A stretch of DNA of 20,202 bases from Proteiniphilum sp. UBA1403 (GTDB lineage: Bacteria > Bacteroidota > Bacteroidia > Bacteroidales > Dysgonomonadaceae). The stretch spans positions 1 through 20,202 of the forward strand of contig DBQD01000055.1 in the NCBI GenBank assembly GCA_002305715.1, read 5' to 3'. A model generated the notes under the pieces. That model had not been told where the DNA came from and did no database searches. It worked only from the letters and a program-made list of their open reading frames with translations. Position numbers and translations under genes: made by a program. Numbering within the stretch: the first letter of the stretch is position 1; each line of letters begins with the position of its first letter. Positions 1-8,392 of the stretch are shown here, piece by piece.

Positions 1-525
1 TAAATAATATATTCCTGTATAATTATTCCAATTATCTATTACTAGCTGCTTTATGAATTGATCTAAAGTGTCAGTAATTTGCTGTTTAATATTTTCAGGT
101 GTGCTTTCCGAGTATAATTTCTCGAGAAGAGGATTTGCGAACTTCAAATGTTCACGCCTAGCTTTTTGCATTTCCACATTACGTGGACCACGTAGGACAT
201 TGAACTTTTTTTCATTGATAGAGTCTGTATTAATTTCTAAGAATATTTCTCCCGGTTCAATCACGAAGGGGTGCAGATAACCAAAATCGGACGATACAAA
301 TGTAGTATGCAAAAAAGATGAGATCCCTTTGTATTCAAATGTGCCATCATGAAAGGTTATAGGCGTTTCATCTCCGACCCTACCACCTGTCCCGAAGAGG
401 AAGAACTTACCTGATTGTTGTCCATTAACTTTTCCTTTGATTACATACTCGAAGGAGGTGTCTTGTGCGAGCAGATTGATCGCGATGACGATGCAGACAA
501 GCGTTAGAATTGTTTTTGCTTTCAT
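1..525 (-). CDS. DUF4369-domain exported protein (partial, N-terminal 175 residues)
   Basis: The minus-strand frame opens with ATG at 525 and stays open for 175 codons to the window edge, so the C-terminus is missing. Residues 1 to about 20 form a signal peptide (MKAKTILTLVCIVIAINLLA, then QD). The cysteine at position 11 lies inside the hydrophobic core and is not a convincing lipobox. The mature part looks like DUF4369: a beta-rich start (YVIKGKVNGQQSGKFFLFG) followed by the typical HPFVIEPGEIFLEI segment near residue 85. In Bacteroidota this domain usually precedes a thioredoxin/TlpA-like domain in periplasmic redox proteins, but no thioredoxin fold or CxxC motif is visible here because the sequence stops. 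The gene follows the last permease by 80 nt on the same strand. It may be the tail of the efflux operon or a separate unit; I saw no TAnnTTTG box in the gap. The frame is secure, the family assignment is good, and the function is inferred. Confidence 0.72.
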   Translation of the reverse strand, partial: MKAKTILTLVCIVIAINLLAQDTSFEYVIKGKVNGQQSGKFFLFGTGGRVGDETPITFHDGTFEYKGISSFLHTTFVSSDFGYLHPFVIEPGEIFLEINTDSINEKKFNVLRGPRNVEMQKARREHLKFANPLLEKLYSESTPENIKQQITDTLDQFIKQLVIDNWNNYTGIYYL

Positions 526-558
526 TGTTATTTTATTTGCAATTAATACTGTCGCATA

Positions 559-609
559 TTTGAACTTCTTTTTACTTTGAAGATTCATAAACTTTGAAAC
601 ACAGTTTAT
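559..609. repeat. Three TTTGAA hexamers at exact 17-nt spacing
   Basis: TTTGAA begins at 559, 576 and 593, so the step is exactly 17 nt each time. Two copies are preceded by C, and the second half of each 17-nt unit is only loosely similar (T-rich, ending AC or AT). The array fills most of the gap between the last permease and the DUF4369 gene and just overlaps the permease stop codon. It could be a degenerate tandem repeat or a multi-site operator, but three hexamers in AT-rich DNA may be coincidence. Confidence 0.3.
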
Positions 610-3017
610 TCCGACTTAACCACTTCAGCCGGATTTTGATTGGCTGCACGTGATACCTGAGTTACAATAGTAAGAATTACGATAGTTGCCACCACAAGCA
701 ATACCACGATAAACATCCACCACGAGATACTGATCCTATAAGCAAAGTTCTGCAACCATTGCTCCATAAATAGCCATGACAAGGGAAGTGCAATTAAAGC
801 GGAAATAAGAGCTAGAGTAAGGTAATCACGAAAGAACATGCTCGCTATCTCTCTTGATTTAGCGCCAGCGGTTTTACGGATGGCAATCTCTTTACGTCTT
901 CTCCGGGTTTCGCGTTGTGAGACTGAATAGATTCCGAAAACGGTGATTAAAATGCACAGAGAAGCCAACGTTGCAAACAATCTCATTTGGTTCTTTTCGG
1001 TTTGACTTAATTCGCCTAATATCTGATTCATAGACAATACTAAATTTTCGTTTATATTATCAGGGCGGAAATTCGGAATAAGATTATTTATTGCTTTCAT
1101 GGCTTCTTCTTCCATACCCGGTAATACACGAACGTAATTAAAATAACCAATATCATATCTCACTCCTTTGATAATTAGAGGAGGTATTTCACTTTGCAAA
1201 CCTACTGAATGAAAATCATCAACTACTCCCACAATTTCAAATATATCTTTACCTCTACCCTCAGAAATAAACCAGTTGGCAGGTACAGTAATAGTTTGCC
1301 CTATAGGATCATCCATTTCCATTACCTTCTGAGCGCTCTTATTAATCACGACCTTGTCAGCTTGATTTCCACGTGTAAAATCTTCATTTATAAAACCTCT
1401 TCCAATAATTATTTTCAACTTCATTTTATCAAAAAAATTCTCTTCCACCTCATACATCTGAAAATGTGGATTAAAATCCATAGGTCTCGTATCCCATTCA
1501 ACACCCGAAACACTAGTTGGTCCCAACTGATCTGCGTTTTCATATATTGTGAAGAAGTTTGAGCTTATTATATCATCTACCATTGGAAGTTTTTTGATTT
1601 CTTCCATAAGTGGTGCCCTGTCTCGTACCTTCATTTCAATTCTCAGCAGGTTGTTGGTGTCAAATCCCCAGTTAACATTGTTCATATAATTCACCTGTCT
1701 CCATGTTACGAAAGCACTCATTATGGCAAATGAACTGATGATGATTTGCAGCATCAATGTGGTTTTACCTGTTGTATTGCTGCCTTTTGAGTTTGTGTTC
1801 TTAAAAGATGATTTTTTAATTGATCTGAAAAGAAGAATAAAAGTCATGAAAACCAAGAAGATGGTAGTCAACAAGATGGTGATGGCTAAAACTATATTAA
1901 TTGAATTGGATGATATAGCTGTTTTGAAGATTCGTCCAAAAAGTCCTGATGTGAGCTCAATACAACATAAAGAAAGGAGGGCTACAATAGCTATAATAAG
2001 TGATATTTCCACAAAAAGTTGACGATATATATTCCCGATCGATGCACCCGTCACCCTTCTTACGTTGAATTCTCTAAAACGTTTTACTGTATTGCTATGT
2101 AGCATATTTAGAAAGTTGAATAATGCAATACATAACAGGAGCAACCCTACGAAAATAAACATACGAATATATTTGAGATCATAATCAATTTTTTTCATAT
2201 TGTTATCTTTCAACGAGAACCGAACGAGTGAAAGCGGTTTTATATCTAATGTAAGATCTTTGTTGTATTCGTTTTCAATGGCAAAACGATTCAACTTTTT
2301 TCTCAGATTATCCAGATCAATGTTGTCTGCCAATTTTACATAAATGCGCGTATCGTGAAAATCCCTCCATTGAGTTTTCTCGTCTGCATTTGCTAACATG
2401 CTTCTTGAATAATAATCCGGGAGATAGCCTTTAATCTGAAAGATAGAATTGACAGGAGAATCTGCAATTACAGTCTTTATAATATACGATAAATTGTAGG
2501 CGGAAACCAATGTTTCCCCAATTGCTTCTTCTGGTGTTCCAAAGTATTCTCGTGCATAAGATTCCGTGACAACCAACTCATCCTTGTTTTTTAACGAGTT
2601 TTCATCTATTTCTCCAGCTATTACTTTGGGTGGGAACATTTGGAAGAACCGCTCATCCACAAACTCAAAATCAGGATAGCCTAAGTCACGATCTATATGT
2701 CTAAAAGATGAAGAAGATTTCGGATATACAACGGCAACAGATTCTATTTCGGAAAATGCTTGTGTCATTTTTTCTGCCGCTATGTAAGGTAAACGGCCAT
2801 ATTCGATTTGTTTACCTGTGCTTTTTAAGGTACCGTATAAATGATATATCCTATCTGAATCGGGATAAAAACTATCATAAGTGGTTTCAAACTTGTACCA
2901 ATGGTATCCGTAAGCAAAGAAAACTACACCCATGGTAAGTCCTAAAATACTGATCACGCTCTGTGTTTTGTATTTCAGGAGGTTTCTCCAGGCAATTTTG
3001 ATATAGTGTTTGAACAT
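606..3017 (-). CDS. ABC transporter permease, double FtsX/MacB-type (third in operon)
   Basis: This 803-residue inner-membrane permease has the Bacteroidota double-FtsX layout. A conserved cytoplasmic start (KIAWRNLLKYKTQS) leads into TM1 at about 20-40, then a MacB-type periplasmic domain at about 42-280 containing DRIYHLYG. TM2-4 follow at about 283-305, 333-353 and 372-397, with the FtsX coupling segment RRVTGAS between TM2 and TM3. TM5 at about 421-439 opens a second periplasmic domain, and TM6-8 lie at about 679-700, 731-751 and 766-786. The second coupling segment is RRKEIAIRKTAGAK near 708, and the protein ends with NPAEVVKSE. Such permeases use ATP hydrolysis mechanically to drive export through an adaptor and a TolC channel. 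The gene is 12 nt downstream of the preceding permease and is the most divergent of the three, sharing mainly the N-terminal segment and the C-terminal FtsX motifs. The substrate is unknown. Length and ends look intact. Confidence 0.93.
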   Translation of the reverse strand: MFKHYIKIAWRNLLKYKTQSVISILGLTMGVVFFAYGYHWYKFETTYDSFYPDSDRIYHLYGTLKSTGKQIEYGRLPYIAAEKMTQAFSEIESVAVVYPKSSSSFRHIDRDLGYPDFEFVDERFFQMFPPKVIAGEIDENSLKNKDELVVTESYAREYFGTPEEAIGETLVSAYNLSYIIKTVIADSPVNSIFQIKGYLPDYYSRSMLANADEKTQWRDFHDTRIYVKLADNIDLDNLRKKLNRFAIENEYNKDLTLDIKPLSLVRFSLKDNNMKKIDYDLKYIRMFIFVGLLLLCIALFNFLNMLHSNTVKRFREFNVRRVTGASIGNIYRQLFVEISLIIAIVALLSLCCIELTSGLFGRIFKTAISSNSINIVLAITILLTTIFLVFMTFILLFRSIKKSSFKNTNSKGSNTTGKTTLMLQIIISSFAIMSAFVTWRQVNYMNNVNWGFDTNNLLRIEMKVRDRAPLMEEIKKLPMVDDIISSNFFTIYENADQLGPTSVSGVEWDTRPMDFNPHFQMYEVEENFFDKMKLKIIIGRGFINEDFTRGNQADKVVINKSAQKVMEMDDPIGQTITVPANWFISEGRGKDIFEIVGVVDDFHSVGLQSEIPPLIIKGVRYDIGYFNYVRVLPGMEEEAMKAINNLIPNFRPDNINENLVLSMNQILGELSQTEKNQMRLFATLASLCILITVFGIYSVSQRETRRRRKEIAIRKTAGAKSREIASMFFRDYLTLALISALIALPLSWLFMEQWLQNFAYRISISWWMFIVVLLVVATIVILTIVTQVSRAANQNPAEVVKSE

Positions 3018-3029
3018 TTATTTAAAGTT

Positions 3030-5348
3030 TTATTTCGATTTAACTACTTCTGCTGGGTTCTCCTTAGCAGCTTTTACCACCCTGAAAATCATACTTGCCA
3101 TCACGATAAGCAATACAAGTGCAAACACCCCGGCAAAGAGCCACCATTCCATGGATACTCGTCGTGTATACTGCTCAAGCCAGCGCTGCATAACAAATAC
3201 ACCTATTGGGAAAGCGATAGCCGATGCCGCAATAGTTATCCAGAGATATTGTTTAAAGAAGAGCATGAAGATCTCTTTAACGGTAGCCCCATTCACTTTG
3301 CGGATGGCAATTTCTTTACGGCGACGGTTACATGCAAGGGTTACAATTGAATAGATTCCGAAAATTGCAATGAGAATAGTTACACCGGTCATAATTGATA
3401 ACAATGTGAGTAAATATCGTTCTGATTGGGTATACTCTTCATATTTTTCTTCCATATTGACAATTCTAACGGATTCATTTCCTATTTCCTCTGTTATCAA
3501 TTTCTGAATTGCTTTTTCCGTTTCAAATCTCAAGTCTTTTTCATATTTGTAGACATACGCTTTTGTGGAAAAATGCAAATGCTCCAACTCCCAATGGGTA
3601 GGATCATGTAATTTATATACCGAAGGTAATACAGGTAGCAATGGTGAGTCGATATACATATCTTGAATAACACCAACAACCGGAATGCCATAAATAATTA
3701 ATTCTTTATCGGAATCTTGCTTGGTTAGTAAGCGTTGGGCAGTTTCATTTATCAGATAAGCTTTTTTTTCGTCTTCATAAATATTTCTTCCTTCAACTAT
3801 ATTAATATCAAAGAAATTGACAAACTCAGGTCCATACAGTACAAATTCAAATAATTCAATCCCTTCAAAGGATATTCGTCTCATATGGCTCTTCGGTAAG
3901 AAGTCGCCGCCATACTGAATTATGTCTATTACCCCCGGAATCTTTTTAATTTCATTCAAAGGTAGAGCATTTTGTTCTGTAAACATGGCGTTTTTATTAT
4001 ATCTGTTAAAGCCAATATATTTGCTGTTCAGATATTGATACTGATATATGTATATGGTTGTAGAAAATATTAGGAGTATTCCTATGAAAAGTTGAAGCGC
4101 AATGGTAGTTAAAGTAAAACTATCTTTAATGCCAATATTTTGTTGTTTTTGAGGAAGTAAGTTTTCTTTGATGCTTCGAAGCATAAAGAATTTTATCGGA
4201 AAGTATGCAGTGACAACAGATGTGATTAGTAAGGCAAACCCAAATAGGATTGCATCCAGTACAAAATGAGATCTTTCTGCTTCAATCATTGAAAACTTTA
4301 CAAATGAAGGGAACAATAATTCTGTCAACGCCAATCCTATTAGTAAAGCAATAATTAGCAGGATTGTAAATTCCAGAAATAGAAGCGACAGCAACTGCTT
4401 TACCGAGGCTCCATTAATTTTCTGCAATGCCAACCCTCTACTTCTCAGTCTTATGTTGTTTATAAACAGCATAAGATAATTAAAAAATGCACAAAAGATT
4501 ACCAAAAAAGCAACGGCAGCGAATAATCGTAGATGCTGATATTTTATGGACACCTCGTCATCGGGGTGTGTAATGCGAAGTTCTGTTAAGGCAACTAATT
4601 TGGAGGGATATGGAGTGTCTCTGCTAATATTTTCAGCAAGCTGCGTGTGTATTATGAGCTCATTGAACTTGCTTTTTAATGTCTCAATATCGGCCTTCTC
4701 GTGTACAAGAATGTAGGTATGTCTTGAATAATAACCCCATGAATCATTGAAATCGGGGTTGGACTTACTCAATAAAGCAATATCGAAGGGAATATTTGTC
4801 TGCTTTGACTTATCAGGAACAATGCTTAAAAGATTAATATTCAACGAGTCGATGTTTCTTCCAATATCTTTATAGGATAATCCTAATTTTGTAGCAGTGC
4901 TTTCAGTTAGTATATAGTAGGTTTTATCTAACACTTCGGGAAAATCAATCTTAATATCAGGATAAAAGACTTTAAAAAACGAAGTATCGGCATGTAGGTA
5001 GTTGCAGTTAGCAAGTAACAGGCTTCTATTATTTGTTCTGAATTCACCTTTATAGATAGATATTCCTGTTGCCTCTTCAATTTCTGGATATAAACCTTTC
5101 AAATAGGCTGTCATGGCATTTGGAGTATAGGGTTGTATACCTCCTACTGAAGTTGAATCCTTAAGCAAAACCCTGTAAATTCTATCAGCATTCTCAATAT
5201 CTTTATCATACCCTCGCTCAAAACGAATCCACGACATCGTAAAAGAAAACGCTGTGAATCCTATGGCAAGTCCCACAACTGTAATTACACTCTGTGTTTT
5301 GTATTTCAGGAGGTTTCTCCATGCAATTTTAAGGTAATGACGTATCAT
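3030..5348 (-). CDS. ABC transporter permease, double FtsX/MacB-type (second in operon)
   Basis: This is a 772-residue permease with the same architecture as its neighbours: cytoplasmic N-terminal helix, TM1 at about 20-40, a large periplasmic domain, TM2 and TM3 near 274-296 and 321-342, TM4 near 366-388, TM5 near 415-435, a second periplasmic domain, and three C-terminal helices flanking the coupling motif RRKEIAIRKVNGA. It ends NPAEVVKSK. The following gene starts 12 nt downstream and the preceding one ends 11 nt upstream, so translation is probably coupled. It is a close paralogue of the upstream permease at both ends, with DNA runs of 31-51 identical bases, while the periplasmic domains are strongly diverged. 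The first coupling segment reads ALQKINGAS. It probably exports a small hydrophobic or amphipathic molecule, or acts in lipid or peptide stress, with the shared ATPase; the substrate cannot be inferred. Confidence 0.93.
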   Translation of the reverse strand: MIRHYLKIAWRNLLKYKTQSVITVVGLAIGFTAFSFTMSWIRFERGYDKDIENADRIYRVLLKDSTSVGGIQPYTPNAMTAYLKGLYPEIEEATGISIYKGEFRTNNRSLLLANCNYLHADTSFFKVFYPDIKIDFPEVLDKTYYILTESTATKLGLSYKDIGRNIDSLNINLLSIVPDKSKQTNIPFDIALLSKSNPDFNDSWGYYSRHTYILVHEKADIETLKSKFNELIIHTQLAENISRDTPYPSKLVALTELRITHPDDEVSIKYQHLRLFAAVAFLVIFCAFFNYLMLFINNIRLRSRGLALQKINGASVKQLLSLLFLEFTILLIIALLIGLALTELLFPSFVKFSMIEAERSHFVLDAILFGFALLITSVVTAYFPIKFFMLRSIKENLLPQKQQNIGIKDSFTLTTIALQLFIGILLIFSTTIYIYQYQYLNSKYIGFNRYNKNAMFTEQNALPLNEIKKIPGVIDIIQYGGDFLPKSHMRRISFEGIELFEFVLYGPEFVNFFDINIVEGRNIYEDEKKAYLINETAQRLLTKQDSDKELIIYGIPVVGVIQDMYIDSPLLPVLPSVYKLHDPTHWELEHLHFSTKAYVYKYEKDLRFETEKAIQKLITEEIGNESVRIVNMEEKYEEYTQSERYLLTLLSIMTGVTILIAIFGIYSIVTLACNRRRKEIAIRKVNGATVKEIFMLFFKQYLWITIAASAIAFPIGVFVMQRWLEQYTRRVSMEWWLFAGVFALVLLIVMASMIFRVVKAAKENPAEVVKSK

Positions 5349-5359
5349 ATATCTATCTT

Positions 5360-7678
5360 TTATTCAGACTTAACCACTATAGCCGGGTTCTCCCTCGCTG
5401 ATTTTACAACTCTGAAAATCATACTTGTCATCACGATTATAAATACAAGTACAAACACTCCTACAAAGAGCCACCATTCCATGGATACTCGTCGGGTATA
5501 CTGGTCGAGCCATCGTTGCATGACATATATGCCAACAGGGAATGCCACAGACGATGCTGCAACAGTAATCCATAGATATTGTCTAAAAAAGAGCATGAAG
5601 ATCTCTTTGATATTTGCACCATTCACTTTGCGGATGGCAATCTCTTTGCGGCGCTGGTTGCATTCAAATGTGACCATGGAGTAGATACCAAAAACCGCAA
5701 TAAGTATGGCTACTACTGTCATTATTGATAATAAAATAAGCAGATATCGTTCAGAGTGAGTGTAATCTGAAAACATATCCTCCATATTTCTGATATATAA
5801 TTTACTGTCACCTTGTTCGGTGATATGCATTTTTATTACATGTTCTGTTGTTTCTTTAAAGCCATCAATATACTTATATGCAAAATATTTGGATCTTGTG
5901 GAGTTGCTTTCCTCTTTCGATGAAGGTACATTGCTGGTTATTAAATCATAATCACCGGTTAAAGGATTCTTCTCAAACGATCGCGTCTGCATATTATCTC
6001 TTAATATATAAATTGTTGGAAGTACAGGTAATGAGGGTGGATCGATATGTATGTCGTGAATTACGCCTACAACAGTGAAATTCAAAACTACTTCTCCCAA
6101 TGGATTTTCTAATTCAAACTTTTTTACTGCAGTCTCATTTATGAGACATCCATTCTTTTCACCATAATGTAAATTTCTTCCTGCAATAATTTCAAATTCA
6201 AAGAAATCGACAAATTCGGGCTCATGAAATTGAATAAACTCGACTGTTACTTTTTCATTCGATTTTGTAATATATTGTGCAGATGAACTTACTGTGCGAG
6301 GTAAAAACTGACCCTCAAAAAAGATCACATCTTCAACTCCCGGTATCTTTTTCACTTCTTCCTTGGTGAGCCATACATCACTCATAAATGTGTTTATATT
6401 ATACCTGTTGAATCCTAAATCACTCTCATTAAGTGTTTTATATTGATATAAGAATATCGAAGTGCAAAAGCATAAGAGTATACCGACCGATAGTTGTAAG
6501 AACAGACTAATCTTTGTGAAGCTATGGTTCAAATCTTTCGATATGTTTTTATTCAATAAATAGATAATTAATAGTAATAGCAGAGTTGAAAAAAGTAGAA
6601 TGAAGATTCCATATAAAAACATTTCATAAAGAAAGAATGATTTAGGCGCATCTATTTCAGATAAGATTATGAATGGTGAAAAAAGGAATTCGATTAAAAT
6701 TGTACTTACAAAAAGAGAGAACAATAAAAGTAGGCTAATCTCCGTAATAAATTGTACCAAAAAAGAAACGCCGGAAGCACCGTTTACTATTCTTAGTTTT
6801 AACTCGCGAACTCTTACTTTAAGGTTATTCACAAAAAGCATCAGGTAGTTGAATAGGGCACAAAGAATTATCAGGATAGAAACAATGATAAAGATTTGCA
6901 GATGCGCGTATCTGATTTTTGCTTTATCAGTAGGGTACGTGTAGTGAGTTTCTCGTAAAGGTACAAGTATAAAAGACATTACTCCTTGCATAGATCCTTC
7001 TACTTCAATGGATTCAAGTTTAGTTTGAATCAACTTAACATCTACATTGTCGTGTAAACGAACATACATTGTATATGAAAAGTAGCACCAAGGGCATTCA
7101 GAATCTTCAAACAAAGGAGCGACTGTCATTAAATCAAAAGGAACATTCGTTCGTACAGAGGGCAACCCCGATATGATATCGATTAATTTTATACCTTCAG
7201 TCTTTGTATAATCACTGCCCAAAATTTGTGCTATTCTGCCCGATAGTATTATCGGCCTGTCTGATAAGTCATTGGGAAAATTAATTTTTATATCAGGATA
7301 AAAGACTTTAAAGAATGAAGTATCGGCCAATATTACATCTGCATTACTGATTAATAATTCTTCAGCTTTGAAAATGTCTTTTTTTGTCTGATTTATTGCC
7401 GTAACAGCTTCAACCTCGGGAAACCCTTCGAGTAATCTTTTTAGTGGAGTAGGGAGCATATGCTGTACACCATCTTCGTTTCTTTTGTTTAATTTAAATA
7501 CTTTGTAAATCCTGTCAGCATCCTTAATCTGTTTATCATACCCTCGCTCAAAACGAATCCACGACATCGTAAAAGAAAACGCCGTGAATCCTATGGCCAG
7601 ACCCAAAACACTGATAATGCTTTGGGTTTTGTATTTCAGAAGGTTTCTCCAGGCTATTTTGGTATAGTGTTTGAACAT
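5360..7678 (-). CDS. ABC transporter permease, double FtsX/MacB-type (first in operon)
   Basis: This 772-residue permease is the first of three in tandem, 26 nt after the ATPase gene. It starts MFKHYTKIAWRNLLKYKTQS and runs into TM1. A first periplasmic domain contains ADRIYKVF near residue 54 and ADTSFFKVFYPDIKI, a stretch it shares almost exactly with the next permease. Three helices surround the coupling segment LRIVNGAS, followed by another helix, a second periplasmic domain, and the C-terminal FtsX domain with RRKEIAIRKVNGAN and RVSMEWWLF, ending NPAIVVKSE. The second periplasmic domain carries a polar insertion rich in Ser, Asn and Lys (around KNPLTGDYDLITSN) that the neighbouring paralogue lacks, which could reflect a different partner or substrate. 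It should sit in the inner membrane and be driven by the adjacent ATPase. No frameshift or truncation is seen. Confidence 0.93.
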   Translation of the reverse strand: MFKHYTKIAWRNLLKYKTQSIISVLGLAIGFTAFSFTMSWIRFERGYDKQIKDADRIYKVFKLNKRNEDGVQHMLPTPLKRLLEGFPEVEAVTAINQTKKDIFKAEELLISNADVILADTSFFKVFYPDIKINFPNDLSDRPIILSGRIAQILGSDYTKTEGIKLIDIISGLPSVRTNVPFDLMTVAPLFEDSECPWCYFSYTMYVRLHDNVDVKLIQTKLESIEVEGSMQGVMSFILVPLRETHYTYPTDKAKIRYAHLQIFIIVSILIILCALFNYLMLFVNNLKVRVRELKLRIVNGASGVSFLVQFITEISLLLLFSLFVSTILIEFLFSPFIILSEIDAPKSFFLYEMFLYGIFILLFSTLLLLLIIYLLNKNISKDLNHSFTKISLFLQLSVGILLCFCTSIFLYQYKTLNESDLGFNRYNINTFMSDVWLTKEEVKKIPGVEDVIFFEGQFLPRTVSSSAQYITKSNEKVTVEFIQFHEPEFVDFFEFEIIAGRNLHYGEKNGCLINETAVKKFELENPLGEVVLNFTVVGVIHDIHIDPPSLPVLPTIYILRDNMQTRSFEKNPLTGDYDLITSNVPSSKEESNSTRSKYFAYKYIDGFKETTEHVIKMHITEQGDSKLYIRNMEDMFSDYTHSERYLLILLSIMTVVAILIAVFGIYSMVTFECNQRRKEIAIRKVNGANIKEIFMLFFRQYLWITVAASSVAFPVGIYVMQRWLDQYTRRVSMEWWLFVGVFVLVFIIVMTSMIFRVVKSARENPAIVVKSE

Positions 7679-7704
7679 GAATTTGTTAAATAAGTGGCAA
7701 ATAA

Positions 7705-8379
7705 TTATAGTACTACTTCCGGCACAACTTTTCCATCGAATAAATTGATTGTTCTGCCTGCATAACCTGCGTCATGCATACTGTGTGTTACCATAACTAT
7801 TGTAGTTCCTTCACGATTTAGATCTGTGAGCAGACTCATTACTTCTGCACCGTTCTTGCTATCCAGGTTACCGGTAGGTTCGTCGGCAAGAATAAGATCA
7901 GGATTAGCCACTACAGCACGTGCAATAGCTACACGTTGTTGCTGTCCGCCTGAAAGCTGCTGTGGAAAATGCTTCACACGATGTGATATTGCCATTCTGT
8001 CCATTGCCTCTTTTACCCGTTTCTTACGCTCTGTAGCAGGCATTTTCATGTAGAGTAGGGGAAGTTCGATGTTTTCATAAACGTTGAGCTCTTCTATCAG
8101 GTTAAAGCTTTGAAACACAAATCCTATCACACCTTTACGGAGGTTTGTGCGCTGATTCTCTTTGAGTTTTGAGACTTCTTTACCATTCAGATAATATTCA
8201 CCAGAAGTAGGATTATCCAACAGTCCCAGAATATTCAGCAGGGTTGTTTTTCCACATCCCGAGGGTCCCATTACAGCAACAAATTCACCTTCTTTAATCT
8301 CGATGTTTACTTCGTTCAATGCCCATGTTTCCACCTCGTCGGTACGGAAGATTTTCTGTAGGTTGGTTGTTTTGATCAT
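7705..8379 (-). CDS. ABC transporter ATP-binding protein, LolD/MacB type
   Basis: This is a complete 224-residue nucleotide-binding subunit. Walker A is GPSGCGKT at 38-45, the Q-loop glutamine is Q90 (FVFQSFNL), the ABC signature LSGGQQQR is at 142-149, Walker B with catalytic glutamate is LILADEPTGNLD (D166, E167), and the H-loop histidine is H199 (VTHS). EPTGNLDS and the short length place it in the LolD/MacB/FtsE-like group that works with FtsX-type permeases. It hydrolyses ATP at the cytoplasmic face of the inner membrane. It lies between the adaptor gene (13-nt gap) and the first of three permeases (26-nt gap) and is the only ATPase in the operon, so it presumably serves all three permeases. 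All catalytic motifs are intact. Confidence 0.96.
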   Translation of the reverse strand: MIKTTNLQKIFRTDEVETWALNEVNIEIKEGEFVAVMGPSGCGKTTLLNILGLLDNPTSGEYYLNGKEVSKLKENQRTNLRKGVIGFVFQSFNLIEELNVYENIELPLLYMKMPATERKKRVKEAMDRMAISHRVKHFPQQLSGGQQQRVAIARAVVANPDLILADEPTGNLDSKNGAEVMSLLTDLNREGTTIVMVTHSMHDAGYAGRTINLFDGKVVPEVVL

Positions 8380-8392
8380 AGTTATATTCTTG

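Noticed and set aside
3010..3354. Plus-strand open frames of about 115 codons opposite the permease 3' ends (also 5337-5684)
   Set aside because: They are antisense to conserved FtsX coding sequence, and resemble each other only because the permeases are paralogous there.
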